A stretch of DNA of 64,000 bases from Cellulosilyticum sp. Lineage in GTDB: Bacteria > Bacillota > Clostridia > Lachnospirales > Cellulosilyticaceae. A program made the position numbers and the translations under genes. Numbering within the stretch: the stretch's first letter is position 1; each line of letters starts with the position of its first letter. The DNA lies in the NCBI GenBank assembly GCA_015058045.1, contig SVDC01000005.1:56702-120701 (forward strand). Reading direction: 5' to 3'. Of this stretch, positions 37,568-46,183 are shown one piece after another. The notes beneath the pieces were generated by a model that did not search any database, was not told the DNA's origin, and was given only the letters and a program-made list of their open reading frames with translations.

Positions 37568-39459
37568 TTACAAGAGAACAGATTGGTGAGATTAAAAATG
37601 GTTTATCACCAGATCAAATTAGGATTAAAATTGCACAAGATTTAGGTTTAAAAGAAAAAAATAAGAAGTATCAATGCTTTATGCATAATGACACTAATCC
37701 AAGTATGAGTTTCGATGAGAAAAGTAAAAGATATCATTGCTTTGCGTGCGGGGGCAATTATGATATTTTTGACCATTATATGCAGAGTAAGAATGTAGGC
37801 TTTTATGATGCATGTAAAGCTATTGTAGAAGATTTCTCATTGAATATTGAAATGCCTAGAAAGATTAAAAAGAAGCCACAAAGTACTACTCCAATAGATC
37901 ATGGGAGTATAGCAAGTAATGGATTAGATTATCTTCAATCAAGGGGAATAGGATTAGAGACAATCCGAAATATTGGAATTAAACAAGACAATGGTAATCT
38001 TGTATTTGTCTATCGTAATGCAGAAGGTGAACATATAGCTAATAAGTATCGTCCAGCTTCTGAAATCCCTAAGGGAAAACTTAAGACATGGTTTCAGAAA
38101 TCCACCAACCAGAATACATTGTTCAATATGGACAAAGTAAATAGTGATAAGCCGTTGGTGATATGTGAAGGTGAAATTGATTGCATGAGCCTTATTGAAG
38201 CAGGATATAAAAATTCGGTAAGTGTTCCAACTGGATGTCAATCTGAAGAATGGATAGATGTTAATTGGGAATGGTTAGGTCAGTTCGATGAAATTATCAT
38301 CTGGTTTGATAATGATGATGCAGGGAAAAAAGGAGTACGTAATGTCGCTAATAGGTTGCCTAATGCACGTGTGAAAATAGTTGAAACTAATATAGCAAAC
38401 GATGTTAATGAAATTCTTTGTACTTATGGAAAACAAATGGTGCTTGAAAGTTTGAAAACAGCTAAAGAAATAGAAGTTGAAGGTGTTATTCGTATGAGTA
38501 ATATAGAAGACTTTAATGTATATGAGGCTGAAAAAATTAAGTCTGGAATTGCATTACTAGATAAACATATACAAGGCTTTGTAATGGGAAGTTTAGTTAT
38601 TATAACTGGCTACAATGGTTGTGGAAAATCAACTTTAGCAAATCAAATGATTATTTGTGAATCTGTAGCTCAGGGATATAAGGTATTTGCTTTCTCTGGA
38701 GAGTTGACAGCTGCAAATTTTAGATATTGGCTTTATACGACAATTGCTAATAAGGAAGACATGATTGAGTGCAAGAGTAAAGAGGGGACAACTTATTTAA
38801 AGATAAAAGATCATGCAAAGCAACAGATCACTGATTGGATAGATAATAAACTCTTTTTGTATGATAAGTATGATTACAGTGAAGATTCAATTCTAAAGGT
38901 AATGGAATTACTTGCTAAACGAAAAGGTGTTCGTGTCTTCTTGCTAGATAATCTAATGAAAGTTTCACTAGCTACTACTCATAATGAATTACTTGCTCAG
39001 AAAAATTTTATTAATGCTTTAAAGCAGTTTGCAGTAAAATATAACGCTATTGTACATCTATGTTGTCATCCTAGAAAACCACAGGCAGGACAAGCAATGT
39101 TAAATAAGTTTGAAATTAGTGGTACAGGAGACATTACTAATTTAGCGGATTATATTGTGGGTATACATAGGGTCAGTGATGCTGAAAAAAAAGAATATCT
39201 GAAGTATCAAGATGTGATTCAGCATGGTGGTAAGTGGAACAAAGAAGAGTTGTTGGAGCCACGTGATGCGAAGTTATTCCTTTTTAAAGATCGTCCTACC
39301 GGAGTTGCAGATAAAGAAGCAGCACTATATTTCGATAATCAGATGAAAAGATTCTATATTACAGAGAAGGATCTATATAAGGATTATGGATATCGCCCTA
39401 CATATATTCAAGAAGAAATTCAAGGTATGAGGGTAAATAAATGGCTTTATGAAATGTAA
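37564..39459 (+). CDS. primase-helicase, T7 gp4 type
   Basis: 631-residue replication protein. Domains: CHC2 zinc finger (C38, H41, C59, C62), TOPRIM primase core (VICEGEIDCMSL at about 199; WFDNDDAGKKG at about 246), then a RecA/DnaB-type hexameric helicase (Walker A GYNGCGKST at about 349; VFLLDNLMKV as Walker B). Primase and helicase in one chain is the architecture of phage T7 gp4, Twinkle and the pri-rep proteins of phage satellites. It would let the island replicate after excision. Confidence 0.9.
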   Translation: MITREQIGEIKNGLSPDQIRIKIAQDLGLKEKNKKYQCFMHNDTNPSMSFDEKSKRYHCFACGGNYDIFDHYMQSKNVGFYDACKAIVEDFSLNIEMPRKIKKKPQSTTPIDHGSIASNGLDYLQSRGIGLETIRNIGIKQDNGNLVFVYRNAEGEHIANKYRPASEIPKGKLKTWFQKSTNQNTLFNMDKVNSDKPLVICEGEIDCMSLIEAGYKNSVSVPTGCQSEEWIDVNWEWLGQFDEIIIWFDNDDAGKKGVRNVANRLPNARVKIVETNIANDVNEILCTYGKQMVLESLKTAKEIEVEGVIRMSNIEDFNVYEAEKIKSGIALLDKHIQGFVMGSLVIITGYNGCGKSTLANQMIICESVAQGYKVFAFSGELTAANFRYWLYTTIANKEDMIECKSKEGTTYLKIKDHAKQQITDWIDNKLFLYDKYDYSEDSILKVMELLAKRKGVRVFLLDNLMKVSLATTHNELLAQKNFINALKQFAVKYNAIVHLCCHPRKPQAGQAMLNKFEISGTGDITNLADYIVGIHRVSDAEKKEYLKYQDVIQHGGKWNKEELLEPRDAKLFLFKDRPTGVADKEAALYFDNQMKRFYITEKDLYKDYGYRPTYIQEEIQGMRVNKWLYEM

Positions 39460-39558
39460 AAGAGCCCAAATGTATTATTAAGGCCCTTTTGTTATGTTGA
39501 GTTTGGTCACTTAAGCATAGCATAAGAGGCCTAAGTTATCAAGAAATAGGAGAATTTT

Positions 39559-40044
39559 ATGCAAGTAAATAAAGTAATTAAAAGATACGAAACATTTATT
39601 GGAAAAGGTCAGTATGAGCTGAGAGATTTAGTTGATTTACTACACATCCATGATGTTGATTATAATGAAATTTCAGGTATTGATACATTATCAGAAGAGA
39701 ATGAAATAAAGGTGAAGCACTTTTTAGTAAAATTCTTTAATGCTTGGGGATTGGAGACTAGGGCTTCTATTAAACCCGTTAGTGTACATACTGTAGTAGA
39801 ACGCTGTTGGTGGATTGATCATCCAGAAACAAAAACAAGAATATGGATAAAAAGTGAACAGGTAGCATTTGATAAAACAGGTAAGATTTTATTTAAATTT
39901 TATGAACACGTTGAAAAGGAATACTTATATCTATTGCCTAGATCAAAAAAGAACGAGGAAGTATTTTTAAGGTTTGACTTTACAAGGGGTAACGGTGGAG
40001 TGGAGTGGCTACATATTGTGGGTAACGGATTTAGCTGGTACTAA
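39559..40044 (+). CDS. hypothetical protein
   Basis: 161 residues, not recognised. No signal peptide or membrane helix. The N-terminal third is helical; the C-terminal part is rich in aromatic beta segments (YLYLLPRSKKNEE; GGVEWLHIVGNGFSWY). Weak hairpin (39459-39490) between it and the primase-helicase. Ribosome site AGGAG before the ATG. Confidence 0.6.
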   Translation: MQVNKVIKRYETFIGKGQYELRDLVDLLHIHDVDYNEISGIDTLSEENEIKVKHFLVKFFNAWGLETRASIKPVSVHTVVERCWWIDHPETKTRIWIKSEQVAFDKTGKILFKFYEHVEKEYLYLLPRSKKNEEVFLRFDFTRGNGGVEWLHIVGNGFSWY

Positions 40045-40098
40045 ACAATCATTCAGGCACGTAAATACACATGAAAAGCATGGTAAGGAGAGGGATTG

Positions 40099-40257
40099 AT
40101 GAACTATAGAATTTATTTTGAAGGATATATTGAAGTAGAGGCAGAAGACATGGATGAAGCAGAAGAGAGGTTTTGGAATGAAGACTATGATTATAAATCC
40201 TATGAGGTAGTTGATGTTGAAGAAATCGATGAAGCTGATGGATTAGAGCTTATTTGA
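40099..40257 (+). CDS. small acidic protein
   Basis: 52 codons with a good ribosome site (AAGGAGAGGG) 5 nt before the ATG. Very acidic (VEAEDMDEAEERFWNEDYD; VDVEEIDEADGLELI), with a beta-strand/helix pattern reminiscent of small DpnD/PcfM-type proteins of mobile elements. That assignment is tentative. Confidence 0.55.
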   Translation: MNYRIYFEGYIEVEAEDMDEAEERFWNEDYDYKSYEVVDVEEIDEADGLELI

Positions 40258-40290
40258 TAAATGTAGTAGTTGAGAGGAAATAAATAGGTT

Positions 40291-40337
40291 AAAAGAGAGT
40301 GGTAAGATTGATTTCATTTTACGACTCTCTTTTTTTG
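40291..40337 (+). terminator. terminator of the replication operon
   Basis: AGAGAGT (40294-40300) pairs with ACTCTCT (40324-40330), preceded by AAA and followed by TTTTTTT. Confidence 0.7.
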
Positions 40338-40495
40338 ATGAAACATAAAAGTTATATGTTAAGTAGGGGGGACGTATATTAATAGGTTTTTCGAATATAT
40401 ACGAAAACAATTGAATTACAACATTTTTTGGGATTATAGAAAAAGGTTTTCTGCTAATTAAGAAAGTAAATATTTTAATGCTATTTGGAGGGGAA

Positions 40496-40894
40496 ATGCG
40501 TAAAAATTATAATATTTCAGTGCCACTGATAAATAATGGATTAACAGGAGAGAATAAAGCATTACGAAATAAGCTAAGTGATATGGAAAGTAAGGTAACT
40601 GATTTACAAAAGAAGATTAAAGTTATGGAAGAACAATATGAAGATTATTTTATAATAAAAGCTAATTTGGAGGCTGCTGAATACTATGTTAAGCAGCTGG
40701 AGAGTGAATTGATTAAAAGAAGAAAAGCAGAAGGTAGACCAGAGCGATTTTCTATAGCAGAAAAAGAAGTGATTAGGGAATGTAGGATGAGAGGAATGAG
40801 TATTAATCAGCTTGCTATAGAGTTTGATTGCTCTGTTAGTACGATACATAGACTTACTAAAGACATTGATGTAGATCTTCGTAAGAAGGGATAA
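40496..40894 (+). CDS. coiled-coil protein with C-terminal HTH
   Basis: 132 residues. An N-terminal coiled coil of about 70 residues (LRNKLSDMESKVTDLQKKI) is followed by a resolvase-type HTH (FSIAEKEVIRECRMRGMSIN then QLAIEFDCSVSTIHRLTKDI) as found at the end of serine recombinases, but without a catalytic domain. Probably a DNA-binding protein of the island. GGAGGGG lies just before the ATG at 40496. Confidence 0.65.
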   Translation: MRKNYNISVPLINNGLTGENKALRNKLSDMESKVTDLQKKIKVMEEQYEDYFIIKANLEAAEYYVKQLESELIKRRKAEGRPERFSIAEKEVIRECRMRGMSINQLAIEFDCSVSTIHRLTKDIDVDLRKKG

Positions 40895-41029
40895 ATGCCA
40901 TTATTAATAGGTGAAATATTAATGGTAGGCGTAGTCTCAAATTATACCTAGTAATTAGTACATTACATAAATAAATGAAGTGTTGAGATATATGATGAAT
41001 ACAGCATTACAAATAAAAAAGTTGATCAA

Positions 41030-41310
41030 TGTTGGCCTTACGGAGCTCGTTCTACAAGACAATGTAAATGCCCCTGTTGCCATGGACATTAACATTCTCT
41101 ACGGGTGCCCTCATGTGGTCCTTCCATAAGTCGTTAGGCATTCACCTAACTTTGGTGTTCAGGTCCACGACACTCCTTGTCTCACTTCGCTCCGTAAACT
41201 ACGAAAGAAAACCGGCCTTCCGCCTTGACCATTCTGTGGCCATGGAGGCCAGTCACATTTCTGACGAAATGTTCGTCTGCCATTCGGCAGGAAGTGCATC
41301 GATATGTGGT
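41030..41310. other. GC-rich noncoding block
   Basis: About 280 bp at roughly 50% GC, in surroundings near 30-35%. The edges are abrupt. It contains perfect short inverted repeats: GTTAGG-CATTCA-CCTAAC (41133-41150), GGCC-N5-GGCC (41238-41250) and TGCC-ATTC-GGCA (41278-41289). An open frame crosses it (41068-41415) but has no ribosome site and runs into the next gene, so I do not call it. Candidate replication or transfer origin, or a structured RNA. Confidence 0.5.
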
Positions 41311-41357
41311 GCTACTTCAATAACTATTTCAATATTAATTATGAAAGGAAATACAGC

Positions 41358-41975
41358 ATGGCAAAACATGTTAAGAATTTCATCTACAAAGATAAGAACC
41401 TTTTTTCTATGTTAGCAAGAACTAATGTAGCAACCAAAGAACAAGTAGAAACCTTCATGGGGATTAGACGTGCAGAGTCACACATTAAAGATGGCTTAAT
41501 TGAGAAGGCTATCCTAGTTATTAAAGATTCAGGAGAAGAAGCCAGGACAATTGAAGTCTATAGATTGACTGAAGAGGGAAAGGGTGTTGTTAGGGAAAGA
41601 TGCAATATTTCCAGTATGTATGCCTCCAATTCAGTACGCCATGATCTTGCCTTAACTCACAGTTACATTGAGCTATTCAATAGAGACTCATCACTGGTAG
41701 ATCGATGGGTTACTGAAAATGACTACAAGGTAATGTTGCAAGAGAGAGTCTTAGAGTTAAGAGAAGCAGGCAGAGATAGAGAAGCTGACCAAATGGAAGC
41801 TGACATCGAAAGAAAAAGATATTCTGCCCCGGACGGAGGCTATCGTGATGCTGAGGGCAGAATCCACTCAATTGAAATAACTACTCGATATTATAAAGAA
41901 GAGACGATTGTTGCCAAAGCGAATACCATACAGGCACTTGGTATTACCAGTTGCAATGAAATTTACATTAATTAA
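41358..41975 (+). CDS. replication-relaxation-like protein
   Basis: 205 residues. The N-terminal winged-helix region (LFSMLARTNVATKEQVETFM) and the C-terminal PD-(D/E)XK-like segment (SAPDGGYRDAEGRIHSIEI, then TTRYYKEE and a K) follow the pattern of the replication-relaxation family found on Firmicute plasmids and integrative elements. The start is the ATG at 41358, after GAAAGGAAAT. It is directly downstream of the GC-rich block, which may be its target. Confidence 0.55.
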   Translation: MAKHVKNFIYKDKNLFSMLARTNVATKEQVETFMGIRRAESHIKDGLIEKAILVIKDSGEEARTIEVYRLTEEGKGVVRERCNISSMYASNSVRHDLALTHSYIELFNRDSSLVDRWVTENDYKVMLQERVLELREAGRDREADQMEADIERKRYSAPDGGYRDAEGRIHSIEITTRYYKEETIVAKANTIQALGITSCNEIYIN

Positions 41976-41989
41976 GGAGTTATTTGCAT

Positions 41990-42985
41990 ATGAAAAATAA
42001 AGATAAATACATTCCATACTTAGAGCTTATGAATACCTTAGGACAAGGAGTAATGATACTTCCTCAGTTATGGACAGTTGTGAACCATTTTAAAATAACT
42101 AATAAATCAACCTTCTATCGTCACATCAATAAAATGATAGAGATTAATATTATAAGAACTGTTGAGGTTGAGAGAGTAAAGATTATTTACTTTACTCAGT
42201 TAGCAGCAGACTTGATTTGCCTAAATAAAACGATTGCTACTAGCAAGATTGCAAACACTAGGACTTTAAATAACTCAATGTTGGTGACACAGTATGCTAT
42301 TAAGTTTATACTTCCTAAATACAACGCCTATGAGGAATTTCTAAACAACGGACCACGTATGACTAATCTGTTTAGTAGTAATGCAGCTTTCTATAAATGT
42401 CTGGAAGAAGATTATTATGCTTACTGGAAGAATTCAGCAGCAGGAAGAAATTTCACTCATGAATATGAATACCTGCAATATACAGAGATGAGGAAAATAG
42501 CACAATTGACAGGTACCCACAAAGCATTGGAGTCTGTTGTTAAGCCAGCTTATACGCTTAATAATTTAAGAAGTAGAGGCATGTATTTAACGGAAGTAAA
42601 GGGAGATCCAGTGTGGCTTAATGTACAAGTTGTAATGCTAGAAAGCGATACAAAGCTTATATCTGCTAATAACTTCGCACTAGATGTGGAAGTCCTTGAA
42701 AAGTGGTCATATAAATTCCCATATGAAACGATTCGTTTGCAGATCGTAGTTAAACCATATCGTCAAAAGGCTGTAGAGCTAATTGTCCGTAAGTTTCTTC
42801 TGAAACACAATTTTCCTTTTGTGATTGAAGTGGTTACAATGGACTCTGCTATGAACGAATATTTCAAGACTTCGGCTATCTTTTTAGAGCTCAATGATGC
42901 TGCTTTTAGAAGCAATATTGATAGAAAAACAAGTACAATAAAGTTTGCAGCCAATAAGTTTAGAGGTAGTGTAAATGAGTTATAA
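41990..42985 (+). CDS. hypothetical winged-helix protein
   Basis: 331 residues, not recognised overall. The first 80 residues look like a winged helix (LPQLWTVVNHFKITNKSTFY; HINKMIEINIIRTVEV), similar in style to the preceding protein. The rest is alpha/beta with no clear motif. It starts 14 bp after the previous stop, with AAGGAG upstream, so the two probably act together. Confidence 0.6.
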   Translation: MKNKDKYIPYLELMNTLGQGVMILPQLWTVVNHFKITNKSTFYRHINKMIEINIIRTVEVERVKIIYFTQLAADLICLNKTIATSKIANTRTLNNSMLVTQYAIKFILPKYNAYEEFLNNGPRMTNLFSSNAAFYKCLEEDYYAYWKNSAAGRNFTHEYEYLQYTEMRKIAQLTGTHKALESVVKPAYTLNNLRSRGMYLTEVKGDPVWLNVQVVMLESDTKLISANNFALDVEVLEKWSYKFPYETIRLQIVVKPYRQKAVELIVRKFLLKHNFPFVIEVVTMDSAMNEYFKTSAIFLELNDAAFRSNIDRKTSTIKFAANKFRGSVNEL

Positions 42986-43094
42986 GATTTATTTAGCTAT
43001 AAATAAATTTCATGGAATATGCTGGACAGATCAATGTTGCGAACACCAAGCTAGACACTACAAATTGTTCGAAGTAGAGTGTATAGATGAATAG
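42975..43094 (+). CDS. candidate small cysteine-rich protein
   Basis: 39 codons, with the start overlapping the end of the preceding gene (ATG at 42975). The peptide contains ICWTDQCCEHQARH and a later C, a possible metal-binding pattern. A terminator follows 6 bp after its stop, which supports its being the operon's last gene. Confidence 0.4.
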   Translation: MSYKIYLAINKFHGICWTDQCCEHQARHYKLFEVECIDE

Positions 43095-43099
43095 ATCAT

Positions 43100-43185
43100 G
43101 CAGGGGAATAAAGGCCCCTGCTCTTTTTTTACCAAGCAAGCCTTTTGAATTTAGAGTGTTTCCGTTATTGGAAGCACTTTTTTTG
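43100..43185 (+). terminator. two tandem terminators
   Basis: First: GCAGGGG (43100-43106) with CCCCTGC (43115-43121), then TCTTTTTTT. Second: AGTGTTTCC (43155-43163) with GGAAGCACT (43170-43178), then TTTTTT. Confidence 0.88.
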
Positions 43186-43371
43186 TGTTTTGGGTAATAT
43201 TTACCCTCTTTAAATTTATTTAATTGTTGCCTGGAGGGCGTGTGTAAAGCAGCTTTTTGCTAGGTAATGAAAAGAATGTACGTCTTACAGCTGGTGCATA
43301 CGTTGCGTACACGTGACTTAATGCACTCTTGTATAAGGTTTGTACCAATAAATAAAATAGGGGGATTTAAT

Positions 43372-43530
43372 ATGCTTAGAAATATTAAGGACATGTACGG
43401 AAAAATAAAGGTAAAGGTTATAATTTTATATTACGTTGGGTTTACGTGGGGATACGCTCATTTGAAATATTTTAAAACTACATATGATTTGTTGCGTATC
43501 TTGAAATGGATAAGAGACTTCAAGTCTTAA
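43372..43530 (+). CDS. small membrane protein
   Basis: 52 residues after GGGGG at the ATG 43372. One hydrophobic segment (VKVIILYYVGFTWGYAHL) lies between basic ends (MLRNIKDMYGKIK; LRILKWIRDFKS). The frame is open further upstream, but no ribosome site supports a longer form. Function unknown; holin-like size only. Confidence 0.45.
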   Translation: MLRNIKDMYGKIKVKVIILYYVGFTWGYAHLKYFKTTYDLLRILKWIRDFKS

Positions 43531-43688
43531 CTTCGTGAGCTACCCAAAGAGCAGAGGTACGAAGTGGAGGTCGTAAAGGCTTGAAATAATGGTATTTACA
43601 AGGGGCAAGCTCTGTCTTATAATTAACTGCAAATAGCAAAAAAATCGAACCTGTGTTCGTTTGAATAGGCAGAGGGGGGAGGCACAAT

Positions 43689-43901
43689 ATGGGCGATATA
43701 GACATGGATGATAAGTATACCAGGGAACAATTTATAGAGCTTATCTCTTGGCATATTCGCAGTCAGCGAAGGGAACTAAGACAGGCAAGGTTAATGGGCG
43801 ATCAGCGTCGACGCAAGAAGGCTGCATCAACACTTAGGCAATTTAAGATTGTATATTTTAGGGCGTGTAATTGGGTTGAACAAAAGGAGGAAAAGAAATG
43901 A
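43689..43901 (+). CDS. hypothetical basic protein
   Basis: 70 residues, strongly basic and helical (RSQRRELRQARLMGDQRRR), with a strong ribosome site (GGGGGGAGG) 8 nt before the ATG. It could bind nucleic acid. It heads a run of seven small genes (43.7-45.7 kb), several of which overlap or nearly overlap. Not recognised. Confidence 0.55.
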   Translation: MGDIDMDDKYTREQFIELISWHIRSQRRELRQARLMGDQRRRKKAASTLRQFKIVYFRACNWVEQKEEKK

Positions 43902-44082
43902 AGAAAATAGGTTCACAGAAGCAGTGGTATGGGCGGTAACAGCTGCAGCTGTTATTGTTGGACTATTTTTAACACGTAACGTGTTGTGTTTGTTGGCATT
44001 AAACTTTCCTGCCAGCAAGGACTTCACATTCAGTGAAGAAGAAGAGGAAGATACAGAACCTGAGGATGATACGGATGAATAA
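43898..44082 (+). pseudogene. small membrane protein gene, frameshifted at codon 4
   Basis: GGAGGAAAAG precedes an ATG at 43898 whose frame stops after 13 codons. One base shifted, right after ATGAAGAAAA, the frame continues as NRFTEAVVWAVTAAAVIVGL and on through a membrane helix to an acidic tail (SEEEEEDTEPEDDTDE), ending at 44082. One A lost from the A-run would explain it. Alternatives are slippage at the A-run or use of a distant TTG. The next gene overlaps the end by 8 bp. Confidence 0.5.
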
Positions 44083-44341
44083 AGAAGTGCAAGCATTGCA
44101 AGATCTGATTAAAGATAATACCGATGTAGAGTTGGTGTTCATTAAATTTCTTTTAGATAGGGAAATTATGCCTGAAAAGATGGACGATTACGCACGTAAT
44201 TACGCAGAACTTACGGAAGAACAGAAGTGGGAATTTGCACATTTTTATAAGAAGGAATTAAACAAAGACATATTTGTGTGGGTGGAGTTCCTCGGGAGTT
44301 TAGAACTGCCGTTGCAGGATTTAAAAAAAAGTATAAAATAA
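44075..44341 (+). CDS. hypothetical small protein
   Basis: 88 residues, helical and acidic, starting at the ATG 44075, which overlaps the preceding stop; GAGG lies 9 nt upstream. No recognised domain (LTEEQKWEFAHFYKKELNKD). Part of the small-gene operon. Confidence 0.55.
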   Translation: MNKEVQALQDLIKDNTDVELVFIKFLLDREIMPEKMDDYARNYAELTEEQKWEFAHFYKKELNKDIFVWVEFLGSLELPLQDLKKSIK

Positions 44342-44465
44342 AATTGAGTGCATTATTTCCTATTTGTCTAAAAAACATGCTATGCCGGTTAAGTGTAGCA
44401 TGTTTTTGCCTATTTTAAAGCTTGGAAAAGCCTGTATTTACAGGTGAGAAGGAGGAGTAATAGGT

Positions 44466-44804
44466 ATGTATAACTTTTTTTGCAGAAATCTAAAAAACTA
44501 CATGTCCTCATGTGGTGGGGAACAGGACTATAGGTCTCAGATATCTCAAGTGTTTGAAGGCCTGTTAGATCAATCTACATATCAAAAATGGAAGGCAGAA
44601 AACCATCCTTTTTATAAAGAATTAAATAATCTTGTATACCGCATACAGAAAGAGGGAGAAATATCGCCCTTGTTCGAAACACTGGGAAGAGACTTATGGG
44701 CGTGCGATTATCTAGCAGCAGAAGATCCTGCGTTTAATACAGAAACCATTGAGGAACAACTTAAAATAATTAACTTGTGCCTTCGGGGACAGTATTTAGA
44801 ATAA
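44466..44804 (+). CDS. hypothetical small protein
   Basis: 112 residues with a strong ribosome site (AAGGAGGAG). Helical and soluble, not recognised (FEGLLDQSTYQKWKAENHPF). About 20 bp before the next gene on the same strand. Confidence 0.58.
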   Translation: MYNFFCRNLKNYMSSCGGEQDYRSQISQVFEGLLDQSTYQKWKAENHPFYKELNNLVYRIQKEGEISPLFETLGRDLWACDYLAAEDPAFNTETIEEQLKIINLCLRGQYLE

Positions 44805-44824
44805 TTAGGATGGAGGATTGATGT

Positions 44825-45208
44825 ATGGCAGAAAAAGAAGATTTGAATCTTGAGGAAGCTAGAGAGAGGACCAGATCTGCAGCAAAAGTAGCGGGGCGAA
44901 TTATAGCTAGCAGGGAATGGATTTTGGAAACTTTGGCTGAGAATGGAGATGTCTCAGCCGAGTTGGAAGAGGTAATTAATAAGCAGAAGGATGCAGATGT
45001 GCTTAGGCTCTGGTTTAGTTATGGGCTAAATGCAAAAGACGTAAATGAGTTTGTTAAAAGGTTAAGACTCGATTACGCAACCCAGCTCACTGAAGAGTTT
45101 AGCGAGCTAGATTTTTTAAAGGTATTAGAGTTTATGGAGCTTATTAAGGCTCAAAACAAGATTAATGGTCTAATGACCGAAAGAAAAGTGGAGGAGGCGG
45201 GAAAATGA
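44825..45208 (+). CDS. hypothetical small helical protein
   Basis: 127 residues, charged and almost wholly helical (LEEARERTRSAAKVAGRIIA), no known motif. Overlaps the next gene by 4 bp (ATGATG), so they are translationally coupled. Confidence 0.58.
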   Translation: MAEKEDLNLEEARERTRSAAKVAGRIIASREWILETLAENGDVSAELEEVINKQKDADVLRLWFSYGLNAKDVNEFVKRLRLDYATQLTEEFSELDFLKVLEFMELIKAQNKINGLMTERKVEEAGK

Positions 45209-45480
45209 TGCCTGGGATGAAATACTATTACTCAGCTGTAGATGGAATTGTGCTGCATCATTCAGGCATCATGGAGACTAATTTTATGGAAGAAATTACG
45301 CTGTACTTCACTAGGGGCGATGATCTAGCAGAAGTGGTCTTGCCACATTATTGTTTTACAAAAGTCAGGGGATTTTCAGAAGATGATTTATTTGAATTAG
45401 AGGAATATGCACGAAATAATGCTCCATTAATATGGGAGTTGGCGTTAGAATATAGGGCCGCAGATAAAAACAACAATTAA
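45205..45480 (+). CDS. hypothetical small protein
   Basis: 91 residues, start coupled to the preceding stop, with GGAGGCGG upstream. Mixed alpha/beta pattern, acidic, not recognised (EEITLYFTRGDDLAEVVLPH). Confidence 0.55.
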   Translation: MMPGMKYYYSAVDGIVLHHSGIMETNFMEEITLYFTRGDDLAEVVLPHYCFTKVRGFSEDDLFELEEYARNNAPLIWELALEYRAADKNNN

Positions 45481-45544
45481 GGATGGATATAGATAAATTA
45501 ATACACTAAACATATTTAATTATGGAAGATTGGGGGAGAAATGA

Positions 45545-45739
45545 TTGAGCGTTGAAATGTTAGACAAAAATGATTGGGAAATGTTTAAGGAGTTAATTAA
45601 AACGCAAGATGGTAAAGAAAGATTCCTAGAGTTAGTGGGTACAGATCTGTTAAATGAATTGGGACTACAAGAAAAAGACAAGTTAGATATGGAAATAGAA
45701 GATTTTATAAACAGTGTGGATGGTAAATTTAAAAGCTAA
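45545..45739 (+). CDS. hypothetical small acidic protein
   Basis: 64 residues starting at TTG 45545, with GGGGGAG 7 nt upstream; an ATG four codons later is possible. Acidic and helical (DWEMFKELIKTQDGKERFLE). Last gene of the small-gene run, followed by a terminator. Confidence 0.5.
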   Translation: MSVEMLDKNDWEMFKELIKTQDGKERFLELVGTDLLNELGLQEKDKLDMEIEDFINSVDGKFKS

Positions 45740-45755
45740 GTCTAATATTATAGGC

Positions 45756-45789
45756 AAAAAGAAGCAGACCAGTGGCCCGCTTCTTTTTC
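45756..45789 (+). terminator. terminator of the small-gene run
   Basis: AAAAAGAAGC (45756-45765) pairs with GCTTCTTTTT (45779-45788). Confidence 0.8.
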
Positions 45790-45870
45790 TGACTACTAAT
45801 CAGATGTGCAGCAAGAAAGTGCTACATGTTTAGTATATATTTTGGGTCTTAAAAAGTAAATTTTTTAGGG

Positions 45871-46053
45871 CTATTTTGATAATCTCATGAATGTTCCATT
45901 AATATTTACGTAGTAACCCTCTTTAAGCGAATAATTAACAATAGCAATCTGTTCTTGATCTAGTAAGCCTAGAAGAGCAACAGCTAAAGCATTCGACAAA
46001 ACTCCTTGTTCCCAGGTTGTCTTGTCTAGGCTAATTGAGTACTGTGAGTGCAT
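45871..46053 (-). CDS. hypothetical small protein
   Basis: 60 residues, start at the ATG 46053 with GAGG upstream on the minus strand. Contains a short hydrophobic helix (LSNALAVALLGLL) and two beta-like stretches. Not recognised. Lies 130 bp after the DUF5677-like gene on the same strand. Confidence 0.45.
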   Translation of the reverse strand: MHSQYSISLDKTTWEQGVLSNALAVALLGLLDQEQIAIVNYSLKEGYYVNINGTFMRLSK

Positions 46054-46183
46054 ATATATTACCTCGTTTAGTGCTTTTTTAGAGCATGTACAAAAACGAA
46101 GGCATATATACAATTCATAACAAAAATAGGCAAGGATAAATTAGATTATCTGTGCCTGTTTGTTAAATGTTAGCATTAAGTAT

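Noticed and set aside
41068..41415. 115-codon open frame across the GC-rich block
   Set aside because: No ribosome site, unusual composition for this genome, runs into the start of the replication-relaxation-like gene, and the translated sequence looks unlike a folded protein.
43898..43939. 13-codon peptide as an independent gene
   Set aside because: The coding signal continues in the next frame, so a frameshifted membrane protein explains it better.
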